A stretch of DNA of 64,000 nucleotides from contig NZ_JAHYBZ010000006.1 of assembly GCF_019430885.1 (NCBI RefSeq), positions 186,001-250,000 of the forward strand. The letters run 5' to 3'. The notes under the pieces were generated by a model. That model had not been told where the DNA came from. It saw nothing but the letters and a program-made list of their open reading frames with translations, and searched no databases. This DNA is from Roseomonas alba (GTDB taxonomy: Bacteria > Pseudomonadota > Alphaproteobacteria > Acetobacterales > Acetobacteraceae). Numbering within the stretch: position 1 is the first letter of the stretch; each line of letters opens with the position of its first letter. The translations under genes were made by a program, and so were the position numbers. This document shows positions 1 to 10,983 of the stretch, piece after piece.

Positions 1-629
1 CCCGGCGGCGGGCGCGTGCGCACATAGCCGGAGACGTAGCGGGACGGCAGGCCAAGTCCGCGCAACGCGCTGATCATCACATGGGCGAAGTCCTGGCAGA
101 CGCCGCTGCGCCCGGACAGCACCTCGGCCACCTGGGTGTGGATGCCCGTCACGCCGGCCTTGTAGGTGAAGTCGCGCCGGATGCGCCCCATCAGCTCCAG
201 CAGCCCGGCCAGGACCGGCCGGCCGGCGGGAAAGGAGGCGGCGGCATAGCCCGTCGCGGCCGGCACCAGCGGGGCGAGCGGGCTTGGGAAGACGAACTCC
301 GCGGCCTCGCTGCGCCGCGCGCTGGCGGCGACCGCTTCCCAGGGCGGCGTCACCACGGCGGGCGGCGGATCGGGAAAGCACACCTCCACCAGAGCCTCGG
401 CCACGACCTCGAAGCGTTCATGCGGCACGTCGAGGAAGACGCGCGTCGCCTGATTACCGAAGTGATCCGTTGCCTGGGTCATGTGGGAAGGCGTCGGCGT
501 GACGCCTAGCATCGTACGGCTGACACGCTGATGCGGCAGCGCGCGCGGCGTCAGCAGCAGCAGATGCGCGGCGAGGTCCACCGCATGAGCATAGGCATAG
601 GTGGTCACGTGACGCAGGCGATAGATCAC
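1..629 (-). CDS. Transglutaminase-like protein, C-terminus beyond window
   Basis: Only the first 209 codons are in the window. The frame opens with GTG at 629 and reads MIYRLRHVTTYAYAHAVDLA, the usual start of the bacterial transglutaminase N-terminal beta domain. A transglutaminase core follows from about residue 140. The catalytic Cys lies in GRSGVCQDFAH (Cys178); the His and Asp of the triad would lie off the edge. GTGA is shared with the stop of the ATP-grasp/alpha-E gene upstream, so translation is probably coupled. Members of this family are generally predicted to act as cysteine peptidases or amidases rather than true transglutaminases. The substrate is unknown. The context is the operon with the DUF2126 and ATP-grasp genes. 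Confidence 0.85.
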   Translation of the reverse strand, partial: MIYRLRHVTTYAYAHAVDLAAHLLLLTPRALPHQRVSRTMLGVTPTPSHMTQATDHFGNQATRVFLDVPHERFEVVAEALVEVCFPDPPPAVVTPPWEAVAASARRSEAAEFVFPSPLAPLVPAATGYAAASFPAGRPVLAGLLELMGRIRRDFTYKAGVTGIHTQVAEVLSGRSGVCQDFAHVMISALRGLGLPSRYVSGYVRTRPPP

Positions 630-3088
630 GCGGCCCCCCGCAAGGCCGGCTCGACGCTTTCCATCCCGAGGGTCTGCGCCGCCGGCAGCAGCGCGAAGTA
701 GCGCCGCGTCACCGCATCCGACAGCGCGCCAATGCGCTCGCCCATCGCCTCCAGCCGTGGCGGCAGGGAGGCCGCGGCGATCGCCTGGTCCTCCGCGCCG
801 ATCACCTCTTGCACCATCGCCTCGGCTTCCGCGAGGAGCGCGGCAGCCTCGCCCGGCAGGGCGCTGTCCTCGGCGCTCGCGACCTCCGACAGGTTGCGCG
901 CGATGGCTTCGAGCTGGAAGGCAAGCGCGCGCGGATTCGAGGTGTCGGCGAGCACGAGGTCGAGTGCCGGCGCCGGCTGGAGCACGGTCAGGTAGCGCGA
1001 GCGATAGGTGATGACGCTGTCACAGAGTTCGAGGATCAGCCGCAGCCCGCCCTCGATGCGCGCCGGCGGCTGGTCGAGCGCGAACTGCACCTCGGAAGCG
1101 ATCGCCTGCGCGCGTTCCACGCGGCGCCCGAGATCGAGGAACAGCCAGGCGCCGCCGCGCACCATGCTCTCGGCGGCGACGCCCGCGACCGCGGTCGCGA
1201 AGCGCAGCAGCGCGATCATGGCGCGGCCGATGGCTTCCAGATTGCTGCCCGCCTGCTGCATCTCGGCCCGCGCCGCGCGCAGCGTCAGGGTGAAGGTCGC
1301 ATACATGTCCGCGGTCAGGCGGTCGCGCGCCATGGCGGTCAGTGCCGCGATGCGGTCGGCAAGCTGCATCACCACGCCATTGTCGCGCAGCGCGGCGGCA
1401 ATGACGCTGGGCAGGCCCTGCGCAGCCGCGGAACCCGCGACTTCCTCGGCGCCGACGAAGCCGGCCTGGGCAAGGCAACGCGCCAGCGCCGCGACCTCGG
1501 CGGCCTCGCGCGGCAGCACCACCCCGCGGGAGATGCGCGCCTGGGTCGCCCGCACCAGCCGCGCCGCCCGTTCCAGCCTTTCGGTGTAGCGCCCCAGCCA
1601 GAACAGATTGTCCGCGACGCGGGACGGCAGCGCGCCCGGCGCGCGACGGATCGGCAGCGGCGGCAGATGGGTCGCGGCGGGGCCGATGATGTCGCCCCCC
1701 TCATCGGCAATCACCCAGACATCCTTCGAAAGTCCCTGTGGCGGCAACGGGCCGCCGAGGTCGCCGACTTCGCCGATGCGGGCCAGGCCACCCGGCATGA
1801 CCCGCCAGGCCTGCCCGTCGAAGACCGCGAAAAGCCGCAGCACCAGTGGCAGCGGTTCCAGCCGGTCCCCGACGACGCAGGGCACGAGGGAGGGCGTGGT
1901 CAGCCGCGCCGCGACGAAACCGGCCGGATTGGTGCGCGCCAGGGCCGCGGCCTGCCCGGCATCGAGCGGCGCGGTGCCGGCGGCGCGGCGCAACGTCCAG
2001 CCGGACTCGCGTGCGATGCGGGCGGGCACGCCCTCGGCGCCGAGCCACAGCGTTTCGACCGAGGGCAGGGCAAGCGGTTCGCCAAGCAGCCGTTCCGCCA
2101 GGGCGGGCAGATAGGCCGCGAAGCCCGGTGCCTCGGCCAGGGCCGCGCCGGGCGCGTTCAGGATGCGCACCGCGCCGTGCCGCGCTGCGTCGAGCAGACC
2201 AGGCACGCCGAAGGTGCCGGCCTCGCTCGATTCCAGCGGGTCGAGGGTCGCCCCTTCGACGCGGGAGAGCAGCACGTCGACGCGTTGCAGCCCCTGCAGG
2301 GTCTTCAGGTGCAGCGTGCCGTCGCGGACCGTGAGGTCGCCGCTCTCCACCAGCGCGCAGGACAGCTCGCGCGAGAGCAGCATGTCCTCGAACCAGCGCG
2401 GGCTCTGCGTGCCACGCGTCAGCAGGGCCACGGCCGGGTCGCCGCGCTCGGGTGGGGCCAGGCGCTGCACCGCATCCTGCCACAGGTCGAAGAAGGGCCG
2501 CATGGACCGCACCTGGGCGCCGCGGAAGGCCTCCGGCATCACCCGGCCGAGCAGGCGGCGGTTCTCCCGCGCCATGCCGGGCCCGGCAGGGGCGGTGGTA
2601 CGGTCGGCGAGCACGCGCCAGCGGCCATCCGGGCCGCGCAGCAGGTCGGCGGCGTAGAGATGGAGTTGCGGTTGCGGTGGCGGCGTCCCGGCGCTGTGGC
2701 AGGCGCGCAGGAAGCCGGGATTGGCGAAGACGAGTTCCGGCGGGACCAGCCCTTCGGAGAGCAGCGCCTGCGGCCCGTAGAGATCGCCGAGCACCGCCTC
2801 CAGCAGCCGGGCGCGCTGGACCATCCCCGCTTCAAGGTCCGCGAATTCCGAGGCGGGCAGCACCATGGGCAGCGGATCGCACCGCCACACCGCGTCGTGC
2901 TTCGCGCCCGGCAGCACGCCCGCCATACCCTCATCCTCGACCGCACGGTCGAGGCGGCGGGCCCGGTCGGCCAACGCCCCTTCGCCCATCCCGCCGAGGA
3001 TGCCGAGCAGCGGACGCCAATGGGCGCGAACCCCGCCGCGCCCATCGACCATCTCGTCGAGGGCGGGAAGGACTCCGAAATCAGCCAT
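626..3088 (-). CDS. Circularly permuted type 2 ATP-grasp / alpha-E domain fusion protein
   Basis: 820 residues. The first roughly 470 match the permuted ATP-grasp family (DUF404/DUF407): GAKHDAVWRCDPLPMVL near residue 62, then YAADLLRGPDGRWRVLADRT and the ENRRLLGR segment. Residues about 480-810 are the all-helical alpha-E domain (DUF403), opening with SRVADNLFWLGRYTERLERA. In many genomes these are two proteins; here they are one. ATP-grasp enzymes join a carboxylate to an amine through an acyl-phosphate, so an amide- or peptide-forming role is expected, but no substrate is established. The start overlaps the end of the DUF2126 gene by 8 bases and the stop overlaps the next transglutaminase gene by 4. 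This argues for one mRNA and one functional unit. Confidence 0.9.
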   Translation of the reverse strand: MADFGVLPALDEMVDGRGGVRAHWRPLLGILGGMGEGALADRARRLDRAVEDEGMAGVLPGAKHDAVWRCDPLPMVLPASEFADLEAGMVQRARLLEAVLGDLYGPQALLSEGLVPPELVFANPGFLRACHSAGTPPPQPQLHLYAADLLRGPDGRWRVLADRTTAPAGPGMARENRRLLGRVMPEAFRGAQVRSMRPFFDLWQDAVQRLAPPERGDPAVALLTRGTQSPRWFEDMLLSRELSCALVESGDLTVRDGTLHLKTLQGLQRVDVLLSRVEGATLDPLESSEAGTFGVPGLLDAARHGAVRILNAPGAALAEAPGFAAYLPALAERLLGEPLALPSVETLWLGAEGVPARIARESGWTLRRAAGTAPLDAGQAAALARTNPAGFVAARLTTPSLVPCVVGDRLEPLPLVLRLFAVFDGQAWRVMPGGLARIGEVGDLGGPLPPQGLSKDVWVIADEGGDIIGPAATHLPPLPIRRAPGALPSRVADNLFWLGRYTERLERAARLVRATQARISRGVVLPREAAEVAALARCLAQAGFVGAEEVAGSAAAQGLPSVIAAALRDNGVVMQLADRIAALTAMARDRLTADMYATFTLTLRAARAEMQQAGSNLEAIGRAMIALLRFATAVAGVAAESMVRGGAWLFLDLGRRVERAQAIASEVQFALDQPPARIEGGLRLILELCDSVITYRSRYLTVLQPAPALDLVLADTSNPRALAFQLEAIARNLSEVASAEDSALPGEAAALLAEAEAMVQEVIGAEDQAIAAASLPPRLEAMGERIGALSDAVTRRYFALLPAAQTLGMESVEPALRGAA

Positions 3089-6000
3089 GACGTCTGAGGT
3101 CTAGGGTGAACGGAAGCTCAAGACCAGCCTGGGGCTGGGGCGGCACGGCCGGACCGACGGTGTGGCCGAAGGGGAAGAAGCGCGACCGGCGACGCGCCTC
3201 GGCCTCATTGGCATTCACCGGATAGCGGTCGTAGTTGCGCCCACCCGGATGGGCGACGTGATAGGTCATGCCGCCCAGGCTGCGCCCCGACCAGCGATCG
3301 AAGACGTCGAGGATCAGTGGCGACTGCGGCCGGATGGTCGGATGCAGCGACGATGGCGGATTCCATGCCTTGAAGCGGATGCCCGCGACATATTCCCCGG
3401 CGCGCTCGGTCGCGCGCAGCGGCACGCCGACGCCGTTGACGGCCAGGACGAAGCGATCGGCGACCCAGTTGGACACGCGCGCCTGGACACGCTCGGCGCT
3501 GCTATCGACATAGCGGGCCGTGCCGCCGGCGACCTGGTCCTCCGCCAGCACATGCCAGGGTTCGAGCGCATGGCGCAGTTCGAGCCCGACATCATGCACC
3601 GTCACCTCCCCGATCAGCGGAAAGCGGAACGCCATGTGGACGTCGAACCAGGACGGGTCGATCGGCGCGCCGAGACCACGCAACTCGTCGATCGCGTCGC
3701 GGAAATCCTGCTCAGCGTAGTGCGGCAGCATGAACTGGTCGTTCAGCCGCGTGCCCCAGCGGATCAACCGCTTCTCATAAGGACGCTCCCAGAAGGCCGC
3801 GAGCGCGGACCGCATCAGCAGCATCTGCACGACCGACATCTGGGCGTGCGGGGGCATCTCGAAGCCGCGGAACTCGACCAGGCCCCGGCGGCCCGCGGAA
3901 CTGCCCGGATCGTACATCTTGTCGATGCAGAATTCCGTGCGGTGTGTGTTGCCGGTCATGTCCGCGAGCAGGTTGCGGAACAGCCGGTCGGTCAGCCAGG
4001 GCGGCACCTCCTGCCAGGCGTGCACCTTGGAGAAGGCAATCTCCAATTCGTGGATCGCATCCATCCGCGCCTCGTCGATGCGCGGATGCTGGCTGGTCGG
4101 GCCAATGAACAGGCCGCTGAACAGGTAGGATAGCGAGGGGTGGTTATGCCAGAAGCCGACCAGCGACTTCAGCAGGTCCGGCCGGCGCAGGAAGGGGCTC
4201 TCCGAAACCACCTCCCCGCCCATCACCACATGGTTGCCGCCGCCGGTGCCGACATGGCGGCCATCGGTCATGAACTTCTCGGCGGCGAGGCCGACCTGGC
4301 GCGCTTCCTCGTAGAGCGCCTCGGTGCGGGTGACGATGTCCTTCCAGTCATTCGCCGGGTGGATGTTCACCTCGATCACGCCCGGATCGGGGGTGACGGA
4401 GAAATGCAGCAGGCGAGGATCGGAGGGCGGCAGATAGCCTTCCAGCACGACCTTGCGGCCCATCTCAGCGGCCGTGCCCTCGATGGCGGCCACCATCTCC
4501 AGCCAGTCCTCGGCGGCAAACAGCGGCGGGAAGAAGATGTGCAGCTTGCCATCGCGGGATTCGACCGTGAGCGCGGTACGCACCACGCCGGGATCGGACT
4601 CGCCGACCACGGGGATGTCCTGGGGCTGCGGCCGGAAATCCTCGATGCTCGACGCGGTGCCCTCGCCGGGACGCGGCGTGCGCAGCGCCCGCTGATCGAG
4701 CGTGTCGGGCTGCATCTGCGCGCGCATCGCGCGCTGCGCCTGCAGGGCCGCATGCGGCGGCAGATCGTCGCGCCACGCGAAGGGATCGGCCTCGAACTCC
4801 TGGACGCGGCGAGCATCCTCGGGGTTCATCCAGGGCAGCGAGGCGAGCGGCAGGCGCAGCCCGATCGGGCTGTCGCCGGGGATCAGGAACAGGTGCTCGC
4901 CGCGGAAGAACCAGCGGCCGGACTGCCAGCGCCGCACGCCATCCTGCATGACGCGGCGGATCGGCAGCACCGAGCCCACCTCGGCCGACAACCCTTGGCC
5001 GAAGACGCGGGCGAGGCGCTTGCGCTCCAGCTCATCGGCGAGCTTCGCGTCCTCGACCACGACATTGGCCGGCAGGCGCTGCTCCTTCCACAGATAGTAG
5101 TGGATGTCCTCATGCGCGCCCTGAACGAGGTCAGGATCGACTTGGAGGCGTTCAGCCAGCAGCCGGGCGAAGGTCGCGGCATCGGCCGCCGTGGCGTTGT
5201 CCCGGTCATCGTCCGAGGCGAGCAGCGTCGGGTCCGTCCAGACCGGTTCCCCATCCTTCCGCCAATGGGAATAGAGCGCCCAGCGCGGAAGCTGCTCGCC
5301 GGGATAATGCTTGCCCATGTTGTAGGTCAGCGCAGCGCCGGGCGACCACATCGGCGCAAGCCGCCGCAGCAGCCGCCCGGCATAGCTCCGCTTGGTCGGG
5401 CCCAGAGCATCGGTGTTCCATTCGGCCGCATCGCGGTCGGAGGCGGCGACGAAGGTCGGCTCGCCGCCCATGGTCAGCCGCAGGCCGAGCGCCTTGAGCT
5501 TGCGGTCCACGCCCTCGCCGGCGTTGCGGATCGCATCCCACTGCGTGTCCGTGTAGGGCTTGGTGACGCGCGGCGTCTCGCGGATGCGCCGGACCGACAT
5601 CTCGAAGGCGAATTCGGTCTCGACCTTCTCCAGCGCGCCCGAGATCGGCGCGGCGGATTGCGGTTCCGGCGTCGCGGCGAGGGGGATGTGCCCTTCCCCC
5701 GTCATCAGGCCGGAGGTGGCGTCGAGGCCGATCCAGCCGGCGCCGGGCAGATAGACCTCGGCCCAGGCATGCAGGTCGGTGAAGTCGGCCTCCGGGCCTT
5801 CCGGCCCCTCGATCGGCTTCTGGTCTGCGACGAGCTGGATCAGGTAGCCCGAAACGAAACGCGCCGCGTAACCGAGGCGGCGCAGGAGTTGCACCAGCAG
5901 CCAGCCGGAATCGCGGCAGGACCCCTTGCCCTCGCCGAGGGTCTTCTCGGGTGACCAGACACCGGGCTCCATGCGCACGACATAGGCGATGCGGGACTGG

Positions 6001-6455
6001 ACCATCTGGTTGATGGCCACCAGCATGTCGACGGTGCGCTGTTCGACGCGCGGCACCTCCGCGAGCAGGGCGTCCAGCAGCGGGCCGGCCGGTTCGATCT
6101 TTCGGAACGGCGCAAGCTCCTGCTCCAGCGCCGGGTCATAGGCGAAGGGCCAAGTCTCGGCCTCAGGTTCCAGGAAGAAGTCGAAGGGGTTGATCGTCGC
6201 CATGTCGGCGACGAGGTCCACCGACACGTCGAAATGCGTCACCCGCTCGGGGAAGACCACCCGGGCGAGGAAATTGCCCTGCGGGTCCTGCTGCCAGTTC
6301 AGGAAGTGCGGCTGCGGTTCGACCTTCAGCGCATAGGATACCACCGGCGTTCGGCTGTGCGGCGCCGGACGCAGCCGGATGGTCTGCGGGCCGAGGGTCG
6401 CCGGCCGCTCATAGCGGTAGGAGGTACGATGCGTCAGGGCAACGTGGATCGACAT
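3081..6455 (-). CDS. Transglutaminase family protein with C-terminal DUF2126
   Basis: 1124 residues from the ATG at 6455 (MSIHVALTHRTSYRYERPAT). The open frame runs 34 codons further up, but that part has no family resemblance. Residues 1-280 are a transglutaminase N-terminal plus core domain with a complete triad: Cys180 in GKGSCRDSGW, His229 in TDLHAWAEVY and Asp245 in GLDATSG. The rest is the long DUF2126 region (LRLTMGGEPTFVAASD, then SPFLRRPDLLKSLVGFWHNH). It is the first gene of a three-gene minus-strand operon and overlaps the ATP-grasp/alpha-E gene by 8 bases. Families of this kind have been predicted by comparative genomics to form and trim peptide-like tags or metabolites; no reaction can be read from sequence. 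Confidence 0.92.
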   Translation of the reverse strand: MSIHVALTHRTSYRYERPATLGPQTIRLRPAPHSRTPVVSYALKVEPQPHFLNWQQDPQGNFLARVVFPERVTHFDVSVDLVADMATINPFDFFLEPEAETWPFAYDPALEQELAPFRKIEPAGPLLDALLAEVPRVEQRTVDMLVAINQMVQSRIAYVVRMEPGVWSPEKTLGEGKGSCRDSGWLLVQLLRRLGYAARFVSGYLIQLVADQKPIEGPEGPEADFTDLHAWAEVYLPGAGWIGLDATSGLMTGEGHIPLAATPEPQSAAPISGALEKVETEFAFEMSVRRIRETPRVTKPYTDTQWDAIRNAGEGVDRKLKALGLRLTMGGEPTFVAASDRDAAEWNTDALGPTKRSYAGRLLRRLAPMWSPGAALTYNMGKHYPGEQLPRWALYSHWRKDGEPVWTDPTLLASDDDRDNATAADAATFARLLAERLQVDPDLVQGAHEDIHYYLWKEQRLPANVVVEDAKLADELERKRLARVFGQGLSAEVGSVLPIRRVMQDGVRRWQSGRWFFRGEHLFLIPGDSPIGLRLPLASLPWMNPEDARRVQEFEADPFAWRDDLPPHAALQAQRAMRAQMQPDTLDQRALRTPRPGEGTASSIEDFRPQPQDIPVVGESDPGVVRTALTVESRDGKLHIFFPPLFAAEDWLEMVAAIEGTAAEMGRKVVLEGYLPPSDPRLLHFSVTPDPGVIEVNIHPANDWKDIVTRTEALYEEARQVGLAAEKFMTDGRHVGTGGGNHVVMGGEVVSESPFLRRPDLLKSLVGFWHNHPSLSYLFSGLFIGPTSQHPRIDEARMDAIHELEIAFSKVHAWQEVPPWLTDRLFRNLLADMTGNTHRTEFCIDKMYDPGSSAGRRGLVEFRGFEMPPHAQMSVVQMLLMRSALAAFWERPYEKRLIRWGTRLNDQFMLPHYAEQDFRDAIDELRGLGAPIDPSWFDVHMAFRFPLIGEVTVHDVGLELRHALEPWHVLAEDQVAGGTARYVDSSAERVQARVSNWVADRFVLAVNGVGVPLRATERAGEYVAGIRFKAWNPPSSLHPTIRPQSPLILDVFDRWSGRSLGGMTYHVAHPGGRNYDRYPVNANEAEARRRSRFFPFGHTVGPAVPPQPQAGLELPFTLDLRRHG

Positions 6456-6634
6456 GACCGGTCCCGAATGCGTTGATTCTGCATTTCCCATGGATGCAAT
6501 CCGCGGTCCACCGGATGTGCACGCCCTGCAGCAAGATGCCTTCGGAGTGTTGCCCAAGAATTGAGCAAAAGCCCGGATTGACGCCCCCTGCCCCCCCGGC
6601 CCAGGCTGGCGTGAAACGGGAAGGAAACGGCACC

Positions 6635-8341
6635 ATGGTGGATCTCGTCATCCGGGGCGGCACGGTGGTGGATGGCAGCGGTGGCGCGCCCTACGCGGCC
6701 GATGTCGCGATCGAGGCCGGCCGCATCGCCGCCATCGGCCGCGTGCCCGAGCGCGGCCGCGAGGAGATCGCCGCGGACGGCAAGCTGGTCACCCCTGGCT
6801 TCGTCGATATCCACACCCATTATGACGGCCAAGCGGTGTGGGATTCCCACCTCGCGCCTTCGGCCTGGCATGGCGTGACGACCGCAGTGATGGGCAATTG
6901 CGGGGTCGGCTTCGCCCCCTGCCGCGAGGCCGACCGCGAGAAGCTGATCGAGCTGATGGAGGGGGTGGAGGACATTCCCGGCCCCATCCTGCATGAGGGG
7001 CTCGACTGGCGCTGGGAGACCTTCCCCGAATATCTCGACGCGCTGGACGCTAAGCCCCGCGACATCGACATTTGTGCCCTGCTGCCGCACGGCGCGGTGC
7101 GCGTCCATGTGATGGGCGAACGCGGCCTCGCGCTGGAGAACGCAAACCAGGCCGACATCGCGGCGATGCGCGCCCTGACCGCCGAGGCGATCCGCGCCGG
7201 CGCCTTCGGCGTCTCGACCAGCCGGACCATCAGCCACAAGACGCTGAAGGGGGACCCGACCCCGACCCTGCGGGCACAGGAGGAGGAGCTGCGTGGGCTG
7301 GCCCAGGGGCTGCGCGAGGGCGGCGGCGGGCTCCTGGAGATCGTCTCCGACTGGAACACGCCGGACCCGGCGACCGAATTCGGCATGATCCGCCGCGTGT
7401 CGGAGGCGACCGGCCAGCCGGTGCTGTTCTCCCTGACCGCCCGGCACGACCGGACCGAGGCGTGGAAGGAACTCCTCGCTTTGTCGGACCATGCGGCGGC
7501 CGATGGGTTGTCGATCCGTCCGGTCTTCCCGCCGCGCCCGATCGGCATCCTGCTCGGGCTGAACGGCAGCCAGAATCCCTTCTCCGGCTGCGCCTCCTAC
7601 AAGGCGATCGCGCATCTGCCGGCCGCTGCACGCGCCGAGGCCATGCGCGACCCCGCCCTGCGCGCGCGTATCCTGTCCGAGGACCGGGTCAGCGGATCGA
7701 ATTTCCCCCTCATCACCCGCCTGTCCTTCGAGCGCATGTTCCCCTTCGGCGACCCGCCCGACTACGCGCCCCCGCGCGAGGCCTCGATCGCCGCCATCGC
7801 CGGCCGCGAGGGCCGCAGCGCCGAGGAAGTCGCCTATGACCTACTGACCGCGCATGATGGCGCGGATTTCATCTTCGCGCCGCTGACCAACTTCGCCGAC
7901 TACACGCTCTCGGCCAGCGCGGAGTGCCTGCGGCATCCCAACGCCATCGCCGGGCTGTCGGACGGCGGGGCGCATGTGGGGTTCATCTCGGACGGGTCCT
8001 TCCCGACCTTCCTGCTGGCCTATTGGGCACGCGACGCGAAGGAACAGGTCTTCGCCCTGCCCGAGATCGTCCGGCGCCTGACCTCGGACACCGCCCGCGC
8101 CGCCGGCCTGTCGGATCGCGGATTGCTGCGGCCCGGGCTGCGCGCCGATGTGAACGTGTTCGACCTCGCCGCGCTCGGCCTCGATGCCCCGCGCATGGTC
8201 GCCGACCTGCCGGCCGGCGGGCGGCGCCTGCTGCAGCGCGCGCGGGGCTATGCCGCGACCATTGTCGCGGGCACGGTGACTTACCGCGACGGCGAGGCGA
8301 CCGGCGCCCTGCCCGGCCGATTGGTGCGCGGCCGGCGATAG
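6635..8341 (+). CDS. N-acyl-D-amino-acid deacylase family amidohydrolase
   Basis: 568 residues. The start at 6635 (MVDLVIRGGTVVDGSG) was chosen because it follows GGGAAGGAAAC and matches the family N-terminus; 54 further codons upstream look non-coding. Metal-binding motif FVDIHTHYDGQ has His60 and His62, the family Cys89 lies in GNCGVGFAP, and a late Asp sits in SDGGAHVGF. The family is zinc-dependent and cytoplasmic, releasing D-amino acids from N-acyl-D-amino acids. It is divergent from the DUF2126 operon and lies upstream of a dicarboxylate/amino-acid symporter on the same strand. Substrate choice (D-Glu, D-Asp or neutral) cannot be told from sequence. Confidence 0.88.
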   Translation: MVDLVIRGGTVVDGSGGAPYAADVAIEAGRIAAIGRVPERGREEIAADGKLVTPGFVDIHTHYDGQAVWDSHLAPSAWHGVTTAVMGNCGVGFAPCREADREKLIELMEGVEDIPGPILHEGLDWRWETFPEYLDALDAKPRDIDICALLPHGAVRVHVMGERGLALENANQADIAAMRALTAEAIRAGAFGVSTSRTISHKTLKGDPTPTLRAQEEELRGLAQGLREGGGGLLEIVSDWNTPDPATEFGMIRRVSEATGQPVLFSLTARHDRTEAWKELLALSDHAAADGLSIRPVFPPRPIGILLGLNGSQNPFSGCASYKAIAHLPAAARAEAMRDPALRARILSEDRVSGSNFPLITRLSFERMFPFGDPPDYAPPREASIAAIAGREGRSAEEVAYDLLTAHDGADFIFAPLTNFADYTLSASAECLRHPNAIAGLSDGGAHVGFISDGSFPTFLLAYWARDAKEQVFALPEIVRRLTSDTARAAGLSDRGLLRPGLRADVNVFDLAALGLDAPRMVADLPAGGRRLLQRARGYAATIVAGTVTYRDGEATGALPGRLVRGRR

Positions 8342-8360
8342 CGCCGCCGCCGGCGCGTTA

Positions 8361-8381
8361 CGGATCGGCAAGACCGATCCG
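8361..8381 (+). terminator. Possible hairpin after the deacylase gene
   Basis: A perfect 8-bp stem, CGGATCGG and CCGATCCG, with loop CAAGA starts 20 bases after the stop codon. There is no T-run behind it, so termination is uncertain; it may only stabilise a 3' end. Confidence 0.35.
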
Positions 8382-8556
8382 CGGCGCCCGGCGCACAGCC
8401 GCTTCCAGCGCATGGCCGATGCGTGCTGTCATCGGCCGGACGGGACGGAACGGGACTTCCGGGCGCTGCGGCGCCGTGGTGGAAGGGCGCGCTGCGACCG
8501 CGACTGCCCGCCATGCATGGAATGCCCGGCCGTCACGGCGTTGAGGAGCATACCCC

Positions 8557-9899
<1,343 letters not shown>

Positions 9900-9903
<4 letters not shown>

Positions 9904-10841
9904 TCCCGCGCCGGGCGCTGCTCGCCGGGCTCGCCGCGGCGACGCTGCCCGCCGGCCGCGCGGCGCGGGCGCAGGACCCCGAATGGCCGCGGGCGATCGC
10001 CATCGGCACCGCCTCGCCGGGCGGCGCCTATCATGCCTATGGCCTCGGCCTCGCGCGGCTGCTGACGCGCGAGCTCGGCATCGCGGTCAATATCCGAGAG
10101 ACCAGCGGGCCGGCCGAGAACCTGCGCCTGCTGGCCGAGAATGCCGTGCAGATCGCCTTCGTCACCACCGGCGCGATACAGGAGGCACGCGGCACCACCG
10201 CACTCGCCCTCTTCACCATGTTCGACACGCCGCTCCACATCGTGGTGCGGCGCGATTCGCCGGTGATCGACCTCGCTCAGCTCGCCGGGCGCAGCGTGGC
10301 CGTCGGGCCGGAGGGCGGCACCGGCGCCGATTATGCGCCGCGCATCTTCTATGCGCTCGGAACCGAGATCCGGCCGGTGCATGGAAGCTGGGACGCGCTC
10401 GCCGCACGCTTCGCCGCCGGCGAGATCGATGCCATCGCCGTGGCCTCGGGCGCGCCCTTCCCCGCCATTTCGGGGCTTGAGGCGCGGCGCGCCATCCGCT
10501 TTCTGCCGTTCACGCCGTCCCAGGTAACGCGCGCCCGCCTCGCCGCGCCGGAACTCGGCGCGACGACCATCCCGGCGGGGACCTATCCCTCGCTGAACCG
10601 GCCTTATGTGACGGTCGGGCTGTATAACCTCGCGGTGGCGCGGCGCGATCTGCCGGCGAGTCTCGCCTTCGAGATCGTGCGCGACGTCTTCGCCAACCAG
10701 GCCGCGCTGATCGAGGCCCATCCCGCCGCGGCGGCAACGGTGCCGGCGAATTTCGTGCACAACACCGTGCTGCCCTGGCATCCGGGGGCGATGCGCTACT
10801 ATGGCAGCCGCGCCGTGACGGGCACGCTGCGCGGGGATTGA
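9900..10841 (+). CDS. TAXI family TRAP-type solute-binding protein
   Basis: 313 residues from the ATG at 9900, which shares ATGA with the symporter stop. The N-terminus [19 protein letters not shown] is an Arg-Arg signal peptide ending at an ARAQ-like cleavage site. The mature part starts with [20 protein letters not shown], the typical TAXI (TRAP-associated extracytoplasmic immunogenic) beginning, followed by [15 protein letters not shown] and [12 protein letters not shown]. The protein should be periplasmic and bind a small carboxylate-like solute. No TRAP membrane subunits (DctQ/DctM type) lie nearby; the only transporter next to it is the single-protein DctA-like symporter. Confidence 0.88.
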
Positions 10842-10983
10842 CGCCGTGATGCGCTGCACAGCGGCCAACCCCGCACCCGTGGCAGCCTGACGATACGGCG
10901 GACTTGGCTCCGCACTCTCCCGGACTGCCCCTTGCCGGGCGATGAGCGGATCCGATGGCCGCGGTAAACCGACGGAGGCCATC

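Noticed and set aside
809..3097. A 762-codon plus-strand open frame opposite the ATP-grasp/alpha-E gene
   Set aside because: It is fully antisense to a clear gene, rich in Arg/Gln/His/Gly, has no domain resemblance, and is the usual by-product of high G+C third positions.
4140..5954. A 604-codon plus-strand open frame opposite the DUF2126 gene
   Set aside because: It is a shadow of the coding strand with no start context or motif.
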